NCBI RefSeq assembly: GCF_030503435.1
Contig: NZ_JAUKPO010000008.1
Location: 62,001-126,000, forward strand
Reading direction: 5' to 3'
DNA: 64,000 nt
Source: Rhodocytophaga aerolata
GTDB lineage: Bacteria > Bacteroidota > Bacteroidia > Cytophagales > 172606-1
Part shown: positions 1-9,600 of the stretch, in pieces
Layout: every line of letters begins with the position of its first letter
Position numbering within the stretch: the stretch's first letter is position 1
Notes under the pieces: model-generated
What the model saw: only the letters and a program-made list of their open reading frames with translations
What the model was told of the DNA's origin: nothing
Database searches by the model: none
Program-made: the position numbers and the translations under genes

Positions 1-218
1 ATATATACACAGCATGATGCGAAGGTAGCTTGAAATCTGCAAATACACATGATCTGTTCACATATTCTTCAGCCGCCCATTTCTTTCGGAGTAGAGCTAT
101 GTTACAAGTGATTGCTAGGAGCTTGTTGTCCATCTTTAAGATAGAATAGCTTTATCGCTGACAAACATTCCCGGATTAGGCTATTGTATAGCATTTACTG
201 ATTATTTAGTTTTGCTCC

Positions 219-962
219 ATGTATAACGGAAAAAAGGTAGTAATTGTATTGCCTGCCTATAATGCAGCTCTTACATTAGAGCAAACCTACCGCGAAATAC
301 CTTTTGATATTGTAGATGAAGTAGTATTGGTAGATGATGCCAGCCGCGACAATACCATGGAAGTAGGGCGCAAACTGGGCATTACGCACCGCATACGCCA
401 CGAAGTAAACAAAGGCTATGGGGGCAATCAGAAGACCTGCTACAAGAAAGCATTGGAATTGAAAGCTGATATAGTGGTAATGCTGCATCCGGATTATCAA
501 TACACCCCTAAACTAATTACTGCGATGGTAGCTATTATTGGGCAGGATTTGTATCCGGTGGTGTTTGGGTCCAGAATTCTGGGCAAGGGAGCCTTAAAAG
601 GAGGTATGCCTTTATATAAATATATAGCTAACCGCTTTCTTACCTTGTCGCAGAATCTGTTGATGAACAAAAAACTATCGGAATACCATACCGGTTACCG
701 GGCTTTTTCGGCAGAGGTGCTGCATGCGATTGATTTTACCCATAACTCTAATGACTTTATCTTCGACAATCAAATGATTGCCCAGATCTTTTACAAAGGG
801 TATGAAATTGCCGAAGTTACCTGCCCCACCAAGTATTTTGAGGAAGCTTCCTCTATTAATTTTTCCCGCAGTGTTACCTATGGCCTGGGTGTGCTGAAAG
901 TATCTCTCTATTATATGCTTACCAAGCTGGGGCTCATGAAATGGAAGGTGCTTACCGGGTAG
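219..962 (+). CDS. Family 2 glycosyltransferase (polyprenyl-phosphate sugar transferase type)
   Basis: This 247-residue protein has a GT-A fold N-terminus: a PAYN motif near residue 12, the nucleotide-binding VDDAS at about 38-42, and HPDYQY near 90, where dolichyl-phosphate-mannose-synthase-like GT2 enzymes hold the metal-binding Asp. Such enzymes move a sugar from a nucleotide donor to a lipid phosphate at the inner face of the membrane. The C-terminus is amphipathic rather than a clear membrane segment. The gene begins with ATG at 219 and its 3' end overlaps by 11 bases the end of the convergent GT39 gene. A GT39 enzyme uses lipid-linked sugar donors, so the pairing makes sense. The specific sugar cannot be read. 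Confidence 0.88.
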   Translation: MYNGKKVVIVLPAYNAALTLEQTYREIPFDIVDEVVLVDDASRDNTMEVGRKLGITHRIRHEVNKGYGGNQKTCYKKALELKADIVVMLHPDYQYTPKLITAMVAIIGQDLYPVVFGSRILGKGALKGGMPLYKYIANRFLTLSQNLLMNKKLSEYHTGYRAFSAEVLHAIDFTHNSNDFIFDNQMIAQIFYKGYEIAEVTCPTKYFEEASSINFSRSVTYGLGVLKVSLYYMLTKLGLMKWKVLTG

Positions 963-2616
963 CTTTTCTGCGGAAGAACACAAATCCGTTCTCTTCTTTT
1001 AACTTTTCCAGGCCTGGCACCTCTTTTAGTTTTTCAGCATGGTTGATCTTGGCTACTACATATACGTCCTTGTCAATATCTCCATATAACAGCCACTGGT
1101 GATCGTAACTTTTAGGATTGGTTACCGGTTGCTTGTTGGTATAATACAACTGTGCATAACTTTTATAGCCTTCCGTAATCACATAGCTATCTTTGCCTTG
1201 CAGGCTCTCGAAAAAGCGGATGGCGGCCCCTTGTGAATACAACTCTATCCGACCTATAAAGAATATAAGCGTCAGCATAACAAAGGTGGCTGTACCTACA
1301 TATAGCGTTACAAAGCCTTTTTGCATGGTACTAGGGTTACTTATCCATTTTATGGCCAATCCGACTACCAGAAAAAGAACAATACCAGCTATGGTTTCCA
1401 TGCCTGTCCAGTTCACTACCGCATCCAGATTAGCCTGTGCAAAAGGATCTTTGCTAAACAAAGGCTTGAGTACTTCTACCTTCATACCGATGAACGGAAG
1501 GGCTAGCGTAGCAATAATATATAAGGTACTCACCGCCATTAAGCCAAACTTCATCCAGGAGTTAAACTTTATCCGTTTTTCCAGCATCTGGTACATGGTA
1601 AGGGCAGCCAGATAGGTTAAGGGAAAATAACATAAGGATGAATAATGAACTATCTTAGATTTGACAATCGTGAACAAGATGAGCACAACCCAGAACAAAA
1701 TGACCATCCAGGTTTTAAAATCACGCTGGTAAATGTACAACTGGTCGGTGCGGGTAAAAGCCCGGATACAGAAGATGGAAGCCGGAAAACAGCCTACCAG
1801 CAACACCACAAAATGATAACCCGGAAAGCCGGCATGTCCTGCATCCGGCGTACTAAACAAGCGGTACTGATACTTAAAAAATTCATTAACAAACCATGTT
1901 CCGTGTGCCAGGGTTACTAGTCCATACCAGATGGCTGATACCGCTATAGCTACCAGCGTATAAAAAATAAACTGCGGAACATTGATATAAAACCGGAGCT
2001 TCTGCAGCACCCAGTACACAAAAAAAGTCAGCCCTGCCATAATATACGCTGCCGGACCTTTAGTTAACAAAGCAAGCCCCATAAATAACCCGGCAATGGT
2101 CAGGTAGTAATACTTACCTTTATTGAGGAAGATGTTTGAAAACGACTCTTTTTTCCAGTAGAACAGGATAAAGAAATAAATAGAAAGGAAAATAAACAGG
2201 TTGAAATACGGATCTATAATTCCTGATTTGAAATACAAGTGCGGAAGAATAGAGCCGAAATATGCACCTGCCCACAAAAAACCAAACCGCCGGTCGTATA
2301 ACTTTTCTCCAATCAAAAACAGCACAATCAGGGTAATTACGCCACATACAGCATTTGGGAACCTGGCAGCATACTCATTCATGCCAAACAGTTTCATAGA
2401 CAGGGTTTGCAGCCAGATAAAGAAAGGAGGCTTTTCCCAAAAGGGTTCATAATTGATATATACCCGCAGATAATCCTTTAAGATGATCATTTCACGGGCA
2501 GCTTCAGCAAAGTTTATTTCATCCCAGTCAAATAAATGCACTCCGCCCAGGAATGGCATAAAAAACAAGGCTGCCAGCAATCCTATTCCAATTGAATATA
2601 CAGTTCTTTGCGACAA
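952..2616 (-). CDS. ArnT/PMT-like family 39 membrane glycosyltransferase
   Basis: This 554-residue multi-spanning protein carries DWDEINFAEAAREM near residues 30-44, the first periplasmic loop where GT39/ArnT enzymes place their essential acidic pair. About ten or more hydrophobic helices follow, then a soluble C-terminal domain from about 470. Members transfer a sugar from an undecaprenyl or dolichyl phosphate donor to lipid A, protein or glycan on the outer face. The start is TTG at 2616. An in-frame stop lies eight codons upstream, and the next Met (residue 20) falls inside the first membrane helix, so the TTG is preferred. The likely partner is the GT2 enzyme whose gene meets this one tail to tail. 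Confidence 0.85.
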   Translation of the reverse strand: MSQRTVYSIGIGLLAALFFMPFLGGVHLFDWDEINFAEAAREMIILKDYLRVYINYEPFWEKPPFFIWLQTLSMKLFGMNEYAARFPNAVCGVITLIVLFLIGEKLYDRRFGFLWAGAYFGSILPHLYFKSGIIDPYFNLFIFLSIYFFILFYWKKESFSNIFLNKGKYYYLTIAGLFMGLALLTKGPAAYIMAGLTFFVYWVLQKLRFYINVPQFIFYTLVAIAVSAIWYGLVTLAHGTWFVNEFFKYQYRLFSTPDAGHAGFPGYHFVVLLVGCFPASIFCIRAFTRTDQLYIYQRDFKTWMVILFWVVLILFTIVKSKIVHYSSLCYFPLTYLAALTMYQMLEKRIKFNSWMKFGLMAVSTLYIIATLALPFIGMKVEVLKPLFSKDPFAQANLDAVVNWTGMETIAGIVLFLVVGLAIKWISNPSTMQKGFVTLYVGTATFVMLTLIFFIGRIELYSQGAAIRFFESLQGKDSYVITEGYKSYAQLYYTNKQPVTNPKSYDHQWLLYGDIDKDVYVVAKINHAEKLKEVPGLEKLKEENGFVFFRRKATR

Positions 2617-2806
2617 ATCTGATAAAGGGTTACTGATCTATTTATACAGGTTTTTTAAGTATTTTTTAAAAAACAGGTACAAAGGTAATTCTTAAATTTT
2701 CATATGTGCATGCTTGCCTGCTAAAATTCCTCTGTAATAACATCAGATTTGCAGGAATATTGTTTCAACCTACCCTACAAACCAGCTAAACAGCCTTGTA
2801 TATGCG

Positions 2807-3469
2807 TCAGTTATGTTCATACTGCAACAATCCTTTGCTATGCCATGACCTGCTATTTTTTCTAAAGAACAAATCCAGTGCGCGGAAGGTAACAAGCGTT
2901 AAAACTACGCCAATGATAGAACCAACGTATATATCGCCAAAGAAATGTTGCGACAGATATACCCTGGAATAACTGGCAATCAGGGCCAGGCAAAACCAAA
3001 GGTAACCCAGGCTTTTGTTTCTGGAGAAAATACTCAGCAAGCAAAAAAGTGAAAAAGCAGAAGTAGCATGGCCGGAAGGGAAACTATTATGCGAATGCAG
3101 GGTCACGCCTTCTACCATGTGTAGCACATAAGAGCTGTTTTCAAAAAAAGCTTTTGGCCGCAACTCATCCGTAAATATTACTTTTTTCAGCACCTGCGCT
3201 ACTAGTGAACTGGTGATGTAGCAACTCAACGCAATAGCGGCTTTCCGGTAGCTTACCAGCGCCAGCAGCACAACAACAAGTATATAAAACAAGCCATCGC
3301 CCACATGGGTCATGTACTTAAAAAAGTAATCGGCTGCCGAATGATAGTTTCCATTAATAAAAGAGAATAATTCAACTTTTGTATAAAAAAGCTGTAATAT
3401 CCCACCCAAGATAAAAAATACCTGATACGGTAGAAAGAAAGGAAAATTTACTTTTACTATTTTATACAT
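2807..3469 (-). CDS. PAP2-family membrane lipid phosphatase
   Basis: The protein has all three PAP2 signature pieces in order: a K...RP element (KKVIFTDELRP), the PSGH box, and SR...H...D (SRVYLSQHFFGD), within five or six membrane helices. Family members dephosphorylate phosphatidic acid or undecaprenyl pyrophosphate at the periplasmic face. I placed the start at the ATG at 3469, giving 220 residues. The longer frame begins with TTG eight codons upstream and adds nothing conserved. Next to a GT2/GT39 pair it could recycle the lipid carrier, but the substrate is inference. Confidence 0.85.
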   Translation of the reverse strand: MYKIVKVNFPFFLPYQVFFILGGILQLFYTKVELFSFINGNYHSAADYFFKYMTHVGDGLFYILVVVLLALVSYRKAAIALSCYITSSLVAQVLKKVIFTDELRPKAFFENSSYVLHMVEGVTLHSHNSFPSGHATSAFSLFCLLSIFSRNKSLGYLWFCLALIASYSRVYLSQHFFGDIYVGSIIGVVLTLVTFRALDLFFRKNSRSWHSKGLLQYEHN

Positions 3470-3800
3470 AACTACAGTGGAAAGCCGATGCAAGTTATTT
3501 ATTTATCCTGCAATCTGGAAGACTGAGCCGGTATTCCAGATTTTTAGCCAATCCTGAAAGCACCTTCTTGAAGAAAACAAAATGACAACCAATGAATTAA
3601 CTAATAGAGGGTGCAAAGCTCCTCATAATGAAAGCGTAAGCATAGATGTTTTTCATAGAAAAAGATAATTTTTTATCGAAAAAATCAAGGAAGTTATATG
3701 TTTATTGGGGAAAAATTGATATAATTGACATTATTTTTTAAAAATCAAAAAAGCTATCGGTACTCTACGTTAACCTATCCTTATTCTTAAACTTTTTATT
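3470..3800. other. Intergenic, divergent promoter space between PAP2 and MFS genes
   Basis: This stretch is AT-rich and has no convincing reading frame. It contains one small inverted repeat (3512-3520 with 3534-3542, 13-base loop) followed by a run of T on the plus strand, which resembles a weak terminator without a plus-strand gene in front of it. I found no clear TAnnTTTG box ahead of the MFS start at 3801. Confidence 0.5.
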
Positions 3801-5078
3801 ATGGCTACAATCATCAGTACACAAACTTCTACTGCTGTTAATGCAGACCGCCTTTTTTATGGGAGTTGCTTAGCACTCATTACTACAGCCTTTTCCTTTA
3901 GTATCAGGGCGGGTATTTTACCTCAATTAGGCACTTCATTTGGGCTTTCAGCCGAGCAATTGGGTTTTATAAACTCTATGTGGTTTGTTGGCTTCCCTAT
4001 TGCTATGATTATAGGTGGTCTCGTTTATTATTCTGTTGGTCCTAAAATTATTATGTCCGTTGCCTTTGTTTCCCATATGCTAGGCATCCTGCTAACAATC
4101 TATGCAGGTGGATACTCAACCCTGCTCATCTCTACACTTTTTATTGGTATTGGTAATGGTTGTACAGAAGCAGCCTGTAATCCAATGATTGCAGATACCT
4201 ACTCAGGTGAAAAAATGAATAAAATGCTGAACCGCTTTCATATGTGGTTCCCTGGGGGTATTGTTATTGGTAGTCTTATTTCTAAGTTCATGACTGATGC
4301 AGGATTACCCTGGCAAGCCCAGATCTGGGTTATTGTGGTTCCTACCGTAATTTATGCATTCTTGTTTTTCGGACAAACATTCCCTAAACCAAAAGTAGAA
4401 GGCGCTACTTCTTTATCTCAAAACTTCCGGGCAATATTCACTCCACTGTTTTTGTTTATACTTGCTTGCATGGCGTTCACAGCGATCTCGGAATTTGGTC
4501 CGCAGCAATGGGTGGGGTTAATTATGAGTAAAAGTGGAGCCAGCCCTATGCTGATTCTGGCACTTGTTACTGGCTTGATGGCCGTTGGCCGGTTCTTTGG
4601 TGGCCCTATTATTCATAGATTCGACCAGACAGGTGTATTACTTGGAGGTTCAGTTTTTGCACTGATCGGAATTTATCTATTCAGTACCCAAACAGGCGCT
4701 ATGGCCTATGTTGCTGCTATTTTCTTTGCCATTGGGGTATGTTATTTCTGGCCAACTATGATTGGTTTTGTGGCTGAACGCATTCCCCGCAGCGGTGCGT
4801 TGGGTATGTCTATTGTAGGAGGTATGGGTATGTTCTCAACGGCTATTTTCCAGCCTATTATTGGTGGATGGATCGACAGCGAACGTGCAGCTATCTCTAC
4901 ACAGGGATTGTCAGGAGATGCCTTGGAATTGGCCGCTGGTCAAGCCACTTTGCTTAAGATGACAACTTTCCCTATCATCCTGATCGTTGCTTTTACTGTG
5001 CTCTTCTTCTGGGTACGCAGCCGGAAAGGTTCTCATGTAGATGGAACAGAAATTCCTGCGCCAGGAGCTTCATTATAA
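3801..5078 (+). CDS. Major facilitator superfamily transporter
   Basis: This 425-residue protein has about twelve hydrophobic segments, a short polar N-terminus, and a central break near residue 200 typical of the 6+6 MFS fold. A cluster of polar residues in the first half (GNGCTEAACNPMIAD, near 118-132) resembles the helix-4/5 region of sugar-transporting MFS proteins. The substrate is unknown. The neighbouring sugar ABC importer hints at a carbohydrate or sugar derivative, but a hairpin lies between them, so co-transcription is doubtful. The start is ATG at 3801. Confidence 0.85.
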   Translation: MATIISTQTSTAVNADRLFYGSCLALITTAFSFSIRAGILPQLGTSFGLSAEQLGFINSMWFVGFPIAMIIGGLVYYSVGPKIIMSVAFVSHMLGILLTIYAGGYSTLLISTLFIGIGNGCTEAACNPMIADTYSGEKMNKMLNRFHMWFPGGIVIGSLISKFMTDAGLPWQAQIWVIVVPTVIYAFLFFGQTFPKPKVEGATSLSQNFRAIFTPLFLFILACMAFTAISEFGPQQWVGLIMSKSGASPMLILALVTGLMAVGRFFGGPIIHRFDQTGVLLGGSVFALIGIYLFSTQTGAMAYVAAIFFAIGVCYFWPTMIGFVAERIPRSGALGMSIVGGMGMFSTAIFQPIIGGWIDSERAAISTQGLSGDALELAAGQATLLKMTTFPIILIVAFTVLFFWVRSRKGSHVDGTEIPAPGASL

Positions 5079-5128
5079 TATAACCAGGTAGCAATAAAGC
5101 CACTTCTATTGTATATATTTGTTCGTTT

Positions 5129-5166
5129 AAAACATAAGGCAGGCTGCAAAACCTGCCTTATGTTTT
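5129..5166. terminator. Perfect 15-bp hairpin after the MFS gene
   Basis: A 15-base arm (5129-5143) pairs exactly with 5152-5166 around an 8-base loop, and the stem begins with AAAA and ends with TTTT, so it can act as an intrinsic terminator in both directions. A TATATTTG box at 5114-5121 lies just upstream. If that is the promoter of the binding-protein gene, the hairpin would sit at the 5' end of the sugar-ABC mRNA instead. Confidence 0.7.
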
Positions 5167-5188
5167 ACTTATTTCCAACTATTCACCT

Positions 5189-6211
5189 ATGTACCTTAAA
5201 AAATATATTGCCTTACTCAGCACAGCCTTCAGTTTCATGATGCTGATAAGTTGTAATTCATCGTCGTCTACAGAAAATAAAACCACCACGGCCAATACAG
5301 AAGGCGGCACTGAAAAACTCCGCATTGCCGTTATTCCAAAAGGCTCTACACATTCTTTCTGGAAATCTATTCATGCAGGTGCCGTAAAAGCCGGACAAGA
5401 GACTGGAGCTGAAATTATCTGGCAGGGCCCTCAGAAAGAAGACGACCGGCAGATGCAGATTCAGGTGGTACAAAACTTTATCAGCCAGGGGGTAGATGGC
5501 ATTGTACTGGCCCCACTCGACGACCGCAGCCTGGCTACGCCGGTAAACGCAGCTGTTAAACGGGACATTCCCGTTGTCATTATCGATTCAGACCTACAAT
5601 CCAAAGAATATTCTAGTTTTGTAGCTACGGATAACAAAATGGGTGGAAAACTGTGTGCTCAACGGCTGGCAGAATTATTAGGTGGCAAAGGCAAAGTGAT
5701 TATGCTTCGCTATAGTGAAGGTTCAGCTAGTACAGCCGAGCGGGAAGCTGGTTTTCTGGAAGGTATGAAAGAGTACGGTCCCAACATTGAATTAATTTCT
5801 ACCAATCAGTATGCCGGGGCTACCATGGAAAAAGCATTTCAGGCCTCTCAAAACCTGCTAAACCGCTTTCCTCAGGTAGAAGGGGTATATTGCCCCAACG
5901 AATCTTCCACACAAGGGATGTTACGGGCATTGCAAACATCTGGTAAAGCAAAAAAGGTAAAATTTGTAGGTTTTGATGCCAATGCCACGTTAATTGCAGG
6001 GGTGCAAAATGGCGAAATTCATGGCCTGGCGGTGCAAAATCCGTTTATGATGGGTTATGAAGGCGTAAAAACCATTGTAGCTGTTGTAAAAAAAGAGAAT
6101 TACGAGAAAAGAGTGGATACTGGCGTGAAGCTGGTTACCCAGGAAAACATCAATCAACCTGAGGTGCAAGAATTGATCAATCCTGACCTGGACAAATGGC
6201 TGAATCAGTAA
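5189..6211 (+). CDS. Sugar ABC transporter substrate-binding lipoprotein
   Basis: This 340-residue protein starts with a lipoprotein signal peptide whose lipobox ends at Cys22 (LISC). A periplasmic-binding-protein type 1 fold (ribose/galactose type) follows from about residue 43, with the typical IAVIPKGSTHSFW start, a GVDGIVLAPLD segment and a PVVIIDSDL segment. It would capture a sugar in the periplasm and deliver it to the permease encoded at 7877-8923. The ATPase and permease genes follow on the same strand. The sugar could be ribose, xylose, galactose or an unusual sugar; the sequence does not decide. Confidence 0.9.
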   Translation: MYLKKYIALLSTAFSFMMLISCNSSSSTENKTTTANTEGGTEKLRIAVIPKGSTHSFWKSIHAGAVKAGQETGAEIIWQGPQKEDDRQMQIQVVQNFISQGVDGIVLAPLDDRSLATPVNAAVKRDIPVVIIDSDLQSKEYSSFVATDNKMGGKLCAQRLAELLGGKGKVIMLRYSEGSASTAEREAGFLEGMKEYGPNIELISTNQYAGATMEKAFQASQNLLNRFPQVEGVYCPNESSTQGMLRALQTSGKAKKVKFVGFDANATLIAGVQNGEIHGLAVQNPFMMGYEGVKTIVAVVKKENYEKRVDTGVKLVTQENINQPEVQELINPDLDKWLNQ

Positions 6212-6321
6212 ATGTCTGTGGTTTATAGAGCTATGATTCTGTTGTGTAGATAATGACTTTTGTAGCCTTTACAGTTAGTTATTTGACCTGTATCTGTTTT
6301 ATTACCTGAATTGGTTTATAA

Positions 6322-7824
6322 ATGCCTGACACCTTACTTAAACTAACAAACATCATAAAAACTTTTGGGCCGGTAAAGGCCCTGGGTGGGGTACAACTGG
6401 AAGTAGCCCAGGGAGAAATTCATGCCTTGATTGGAGAGAATGGAGCAGGCAAAAGTACCCTGATGAAGATATTGAGTGGCGCTGAAAAACCAGACTCCGG
6501 TGAAATCATGTTTGATGGCAAGCCGTATCATCCACAAAATCCGGCAGAAGGCCGTTTGTCTGGTATTGCCATGATTTACCAGGAACTGAACCTGGCCCCT
6601 CACCTGACGATAGAAGAAAATATTACCTTAGGTATAGAAAAGTCTAAGCTAGGATTTGCCAAAAGCCAGAAAACGCTAGTGCAGGAAGCCTTACGTATAC
6701 TTGGCCAACCCGACCTGGACCCTTCTACCCCAGTAAATACGTTAAGCATTGCCAAGCAACAGCTCGTGGAAATAGCCAGGGCACTCGTACTGGATACCAA
6801 ACTGGTTATTCTGGATGAACCTACCTCCTCTCTAACAGCTGCCGATACACAGGCTTTATTTGAAGTAATTGCCCGCCTGAAAGCCAAAGGAATTGCCGTT
6901 ATTTATATTAGCCATTTCCTGGAAGAAGTGCAGCAGATTTGTGACCGGTTTACAGTGCTACGCGATGGACAAACGGTGGGTACTGGTAGCATGGCAGGTA
7001 CATCCATTCAGCAATTGATTGAGCAGATGGTAGGCCGTTCGCTGGAAGATATGTACCCTCATATTCCACATACACTTGGCGAGCCTGTATTAGAAGTGCA
7101 GGCATTACAGGGAAAAAGTGCTTTACCCAGAAGTGCTTCTTTTACACTTCACCGCGGCGAAATATTAGGGATATCCGGCCTGGTAGGTGCCGGCCGCACC
7201 GAGATGATCCGTTGTTTGTTCGGCCTGGATAAGGTGGCCAATGGGAAGGTGACTATTATGGGGAGAAAGGATTTGCAGGCGCATTATCTACGTCCCGAAA
7301 AAGCATTGGATAGCGGATTGGATTTGCTCAGTGAAAACCGCAAGGAAGAAGGCCTGGCGGTGAACCTGCCCATTTTTACCAATATTACCTTATCTGCCCT
7401 GAAGAGAGTAAGCCGGTTTGGCTGGCTCAATCTTGCCCAGGAAAAACAGCAGGCAGATGAGTGGTGTACCAAAATGAATGTAAAATGCCGTGACTCCAGG
7501 CAAGAAGTAGGTGCCTTATCCGGAGGAAATCAGCAGAAAGTTTCTATTGCCAGGTTATTAAATCACAATAGTGACATATTCTTTATGGATGAGCCCACGA
7601 GAGGAATTGATGTGGGCAGCAAAGCAGAAATTTACCGCCTGATCCAGACATTGGCTTCCCAGGGAAAATCCATTGTCATGATTAGCTCCTATTTGCCTGA
7701 GTTGCTGGGCATATGCGATACATTAGCCGTTATGCACCGGGGTGAACTGTCTGCTGTAAAACCAATTTCTACCTGGACAGACCACGACATTATGCTTTAT
7801 GCTACCTCCGGAGTGGCTGTTTAA
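6322..7824 (+). CDS. Sugar ABC importer ATP-binding protein (RbsA/MglA type)
   Basis: The 500-residue protein contains two ABC cassettes fused in tandem, as in RbsA/XylG/MglA. Cassette 1 has Walker A GENGAGKST at 38-46, a degenerate signature LSIAKQQ at 141-147 and Walker B VILDEPTS at about 162-169. Cassette 2 has a degenerate Walker A (GLVGAGRTE) and a canonical signature LSGGNQQKVSIAR followed by DEPTRGIDVG. This asymmetric pattern, with degenerate motifs split between halves, is normal for the family. It powers import through the permease encoded 52 bases downstream. Confidence 0.93.
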   Translation: MPDTLLKLTNIIKTFGPVKALGGVQLEVAQGEIHALIGENGAGKSTLMKILSGAEKPDSGEIMFDGKPYHPQNPAEGRLSGIAMIYQELNLAPHLTIEENITLGIEKSKLGFAKSQKTLVQEALRILGQPDLDPSTPVNTLSIAKQQLVEIARALVLDTKLVILDEPTSSLTAADTQALFEVIARLKAKGIAVIYISHFLEEVQQICDRFTVLRDGQTVGTGSMAGTSIQQLIEQMVGRSLEDMYPHIPHTLGEPVLEVQALQGKSALPRSASFTLHRGEILGISGLVGAGRTEMIRCLFGLDKVANGKVTIMGRKDLQAHYLRPEKALDSGLDLLSENRKEEGLAVNLPIFTNITLSALKRVSRFGWLNLAQEKQQADEWCTKMNVKCRDSRQEVGALSGGNQQKVSIARLLNHNSDIFFMDEPTRGIDVGSKAEIYRLIQTLASQGKSIVMISSYLPELLGICDTLAVMHRGELSAVKPISTWTDHDIMLYATSGVAV

Positions 7825-7876
7825 TTCAAAATCTTTATTCGTAGCTACACAAACCAGTTAAATTTTTCATTTTATA

Positions 7877-8923
7877 ATGACTCCAAAAGTAGAAATACCG
7901 CCTGCTACCGTAATGCCGCCCTTGCCAAACAAATCTAAAGGTGAATCTTCTAGTGTAAAAAAGGTTCTACTCCAGTTTGCGCCGTTTTTTGGGTTGCTTT
8001 CTGTATTTATATTATTTGTCATTTTATGTCCTCCGGCCTTTTATAGCTTTTATAATTTTAAAACTATCATTACCCAAACCGTTATTGTCGGAATAGCTGC
8101 TATGGGTATGACCATGATTATTATATCCGGAGGAATAGATTTAAGTGTAGGCTCCCAAATAGCCCTGGGTACGGTTGTTATTGCTACTATACTAAATATG
8201 GGTGGTCCGGGTGTTGAAGCAAGTACTGGCATTACTATACTGGCTGCTTTAGGTGCCATTGCAGCATGTGCCGTTTGCGGATGGCTTATTGGCCTCACTA
8301 CTTCCAGGCTGAATATTGTGCCTTTTATTGTAACATTGGGTGTAATGCAGATAGCCCGTGGAGTAGCCAAATGGATAGGCAAGGAACAAACCGTAAGCAC
8401 CCCAGTTAATAATTTGCAAAAACTGATGCTACTGGACCCCGAGCCAGAATGGTTGATATTTGCCCCCGGTGTATGGATTACCATTCTGCTGGTTGCTCTT
8501 ACGGCGGTAGTTCTCAAATATACAGTTTTTGGCCGCTATATTTTTGCTATTGGTTCGAATGAAAAAACCGCTAGGCTGTGCGGAATTAATGTTTCGCTGA
8601 CCCGGATGGCAATTTATACATTCAGTGCCCTGTTCACCGGTGTGGCTTCGGTCATGCAATACAGCAACCTTACCGTAGGCGACCCTACAGCTGCAGCCGG
8701 TATGGAACTAGATATTATTGCAGCCGTAGTGATTGGCGGGGGCTCGTTAAGCGGTGGTGAAGGAAGTGCCATGGGCTCTATCATTGGTGCCTTAATTATG
8801 GCCGTGTTACGTAACGGATGTAATATGCTTGGGGTACCTAATTTTGTACAGGAAGTAATTATTGGTGTAATTATCATAGGGGCTGTAGCCATAGACCGCC
8901 TGAAACATCATATTAAAGCCTAA
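7877..8923 (+). CDS. Sugar ABC importer permease (RbsC type)
   Basis: This 348-residue membrane protein has a polar, proline-rich N-terminal tail of about 30 residues and then eight to ten membrane helices. It carries the family motifs GGIDLSVGS near residue 95 and AAVVIGGGSLSGGEGS near 290, which form the coupling region that contacts the ATPase. It would form the homodimeric channel of the importer. It follows the ATPase gene closely and is the last transport gene of the presumed operon. Confidence 0.92.
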   Translation: MTPKVEIPPATVMPPLPNKSKGESSSVKKVLLQFAPFFGLLSVFILFVILCPPAFYSFYNFKTIITQTVIVGIAAMGMTMIIISGGIDLSVGSQIALGTVVIATILNMGGPGVEASTGITILAALGAIAACAVCGWLIGLTTSRLNIVPFIVTLGVMQIARGVAKWIGKEQTVSTPVNNLQKLMLLDPEPEWLIFAPGVWITILLVALTAVVLKYTVFGRYIFAIGSNEKTARLCGINVSLTRMAIYTFSALFTGVASVMQYSNLTVGDPTAAAGMELDIIAAVVIGGGSLSGGEGSAMGSIIGALIMAVLRNGCNMLGVPNFVQEVIIGVIIIGAVAIDRLKHHIKA

Positions 8924-8953
8924 GGAGTTGTTAAGATTATTATTGAATTACCA

Positions 8954-9565
8954 GTGCCAGTTTTAAAGTTATTACACCAATACTGCCCGCAAGCAGCTGT
9001 AAATTATTGCTATGCGTTATGGCAAAAGGATAGTTTTGTTCTTATAATCAAAAAGGACAGAAGAAGTAAATTAGGCGACTACCGCTTCATTCCGGGCAGC
9101 TCTACCCCGCATCAGATTAGTATTAATCATACACTCAACCCTTATTCTTTTCTGATTACCTATATTCATGAAGTTGCTCATCTGCATACCTTTACTAAAT
9201 ATAAAAGAAAGGTACTTCCTCATGGAAAAGAATGGAAACGGAATTTTCATCAGCTGATGCTGCCCTTGCTGAATGAACAAATTTTTCCGTCTGATGTGCT
9301 CTTGCCTTTGCAGCTATACATGCAAAATCCGAAAGCTTCCTCTTGTTCGGATATGCGCCTTTTTAAAGCGTTGCAGACTTATAGCACTTCGGCAAAACCT
9401 TTATTGATGGAATTATCTACTGGCGAAAACTTTGTGCTGCATGGAAGAATATTTCAGAAGGGACTTACCAGGCGTACCAGAGTACTTTGCACGGAAAGAA
9501 GCACCGGCAAGCAATATACGATCTCAGCCCAGGCACCAGTAGAGAGAATGATTAATGAAGGATAG
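8954..9565 (+). CDS. SprT-like zinc metalloprotease-fold protein
   Basis: The 203-residue protein carries HEVAH at 72-76 (the HExxH zinc-binding helix) in a context typical of SprT-like domains, with a third His shortly after (HLHTF). SprT family proteins are Zn-dependent; the eukaryotic SPRTN relatives cut DNA-protein crosslinks, while most bacterial members are uncharacterised. The start is GTG at 8954 and no in-frame ATG is better placed. It follows the sugar permease by 30 bases and may ride on that transcript, without an obvious functional link. Its 3' end forms one arm of a palindrome shared with another site in the window. Confidence 0.78.
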   Translation: MPVLKLLHQYCPQAAVNYCYALWQKDSFVLIIKKDRRSKLGDYRFIPGSSTPHQISINHTLNPYSFLITYIHEVAHLHTFTKYKRKVLPHGKEWKRNFHQLMLPLLNEQIFPSDVLLPLQLYMQNPKASSCSDMRLFKALQTYSTSAKPLLMELSTGENFVLHGRIFQKGLTRRTRVLCTERSTGKQYTISAQAPVERMINEG

Positions 9566-9589
9566 CCTGTAATCATTCATTAATCATTC
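9546..9589. repeat. 13-bp palindrome, copy 1 of a dispersed element
   Basis: GAATGATTAATGA (9546-9558) pairs with TCATTAATCATTC (9577-9589). The hairpin covers the end of the SprT-like gene, with the stop codon in the loop, and lies before the convergent orphan gene. The same arm sequence recurs at 41584-41629, so it is a repeated element rather than a one-off terminator. Confidence 0.65.
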
Positions 9590-9600
9590 GTACAGAATCA

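Noticed and set aside
1-218. Possible remnant gene at the start of the window
   Set aside because: No frame of useful length and no recognisable motif; nothing can be said of it.
1193-2695. Several plus-strand frames antisense to the GT39 gene
   Set aside because: They are shadows of a long membrane-protein gene, with biased composition and no conserved features.
8050-8892. Minus-strand frames opposite the RbsC-type permease, 76-155 codons
   Set aside because: Low-complexity Ile/Pro/Thr-rich translations mirror the membrane helices of the real gene.
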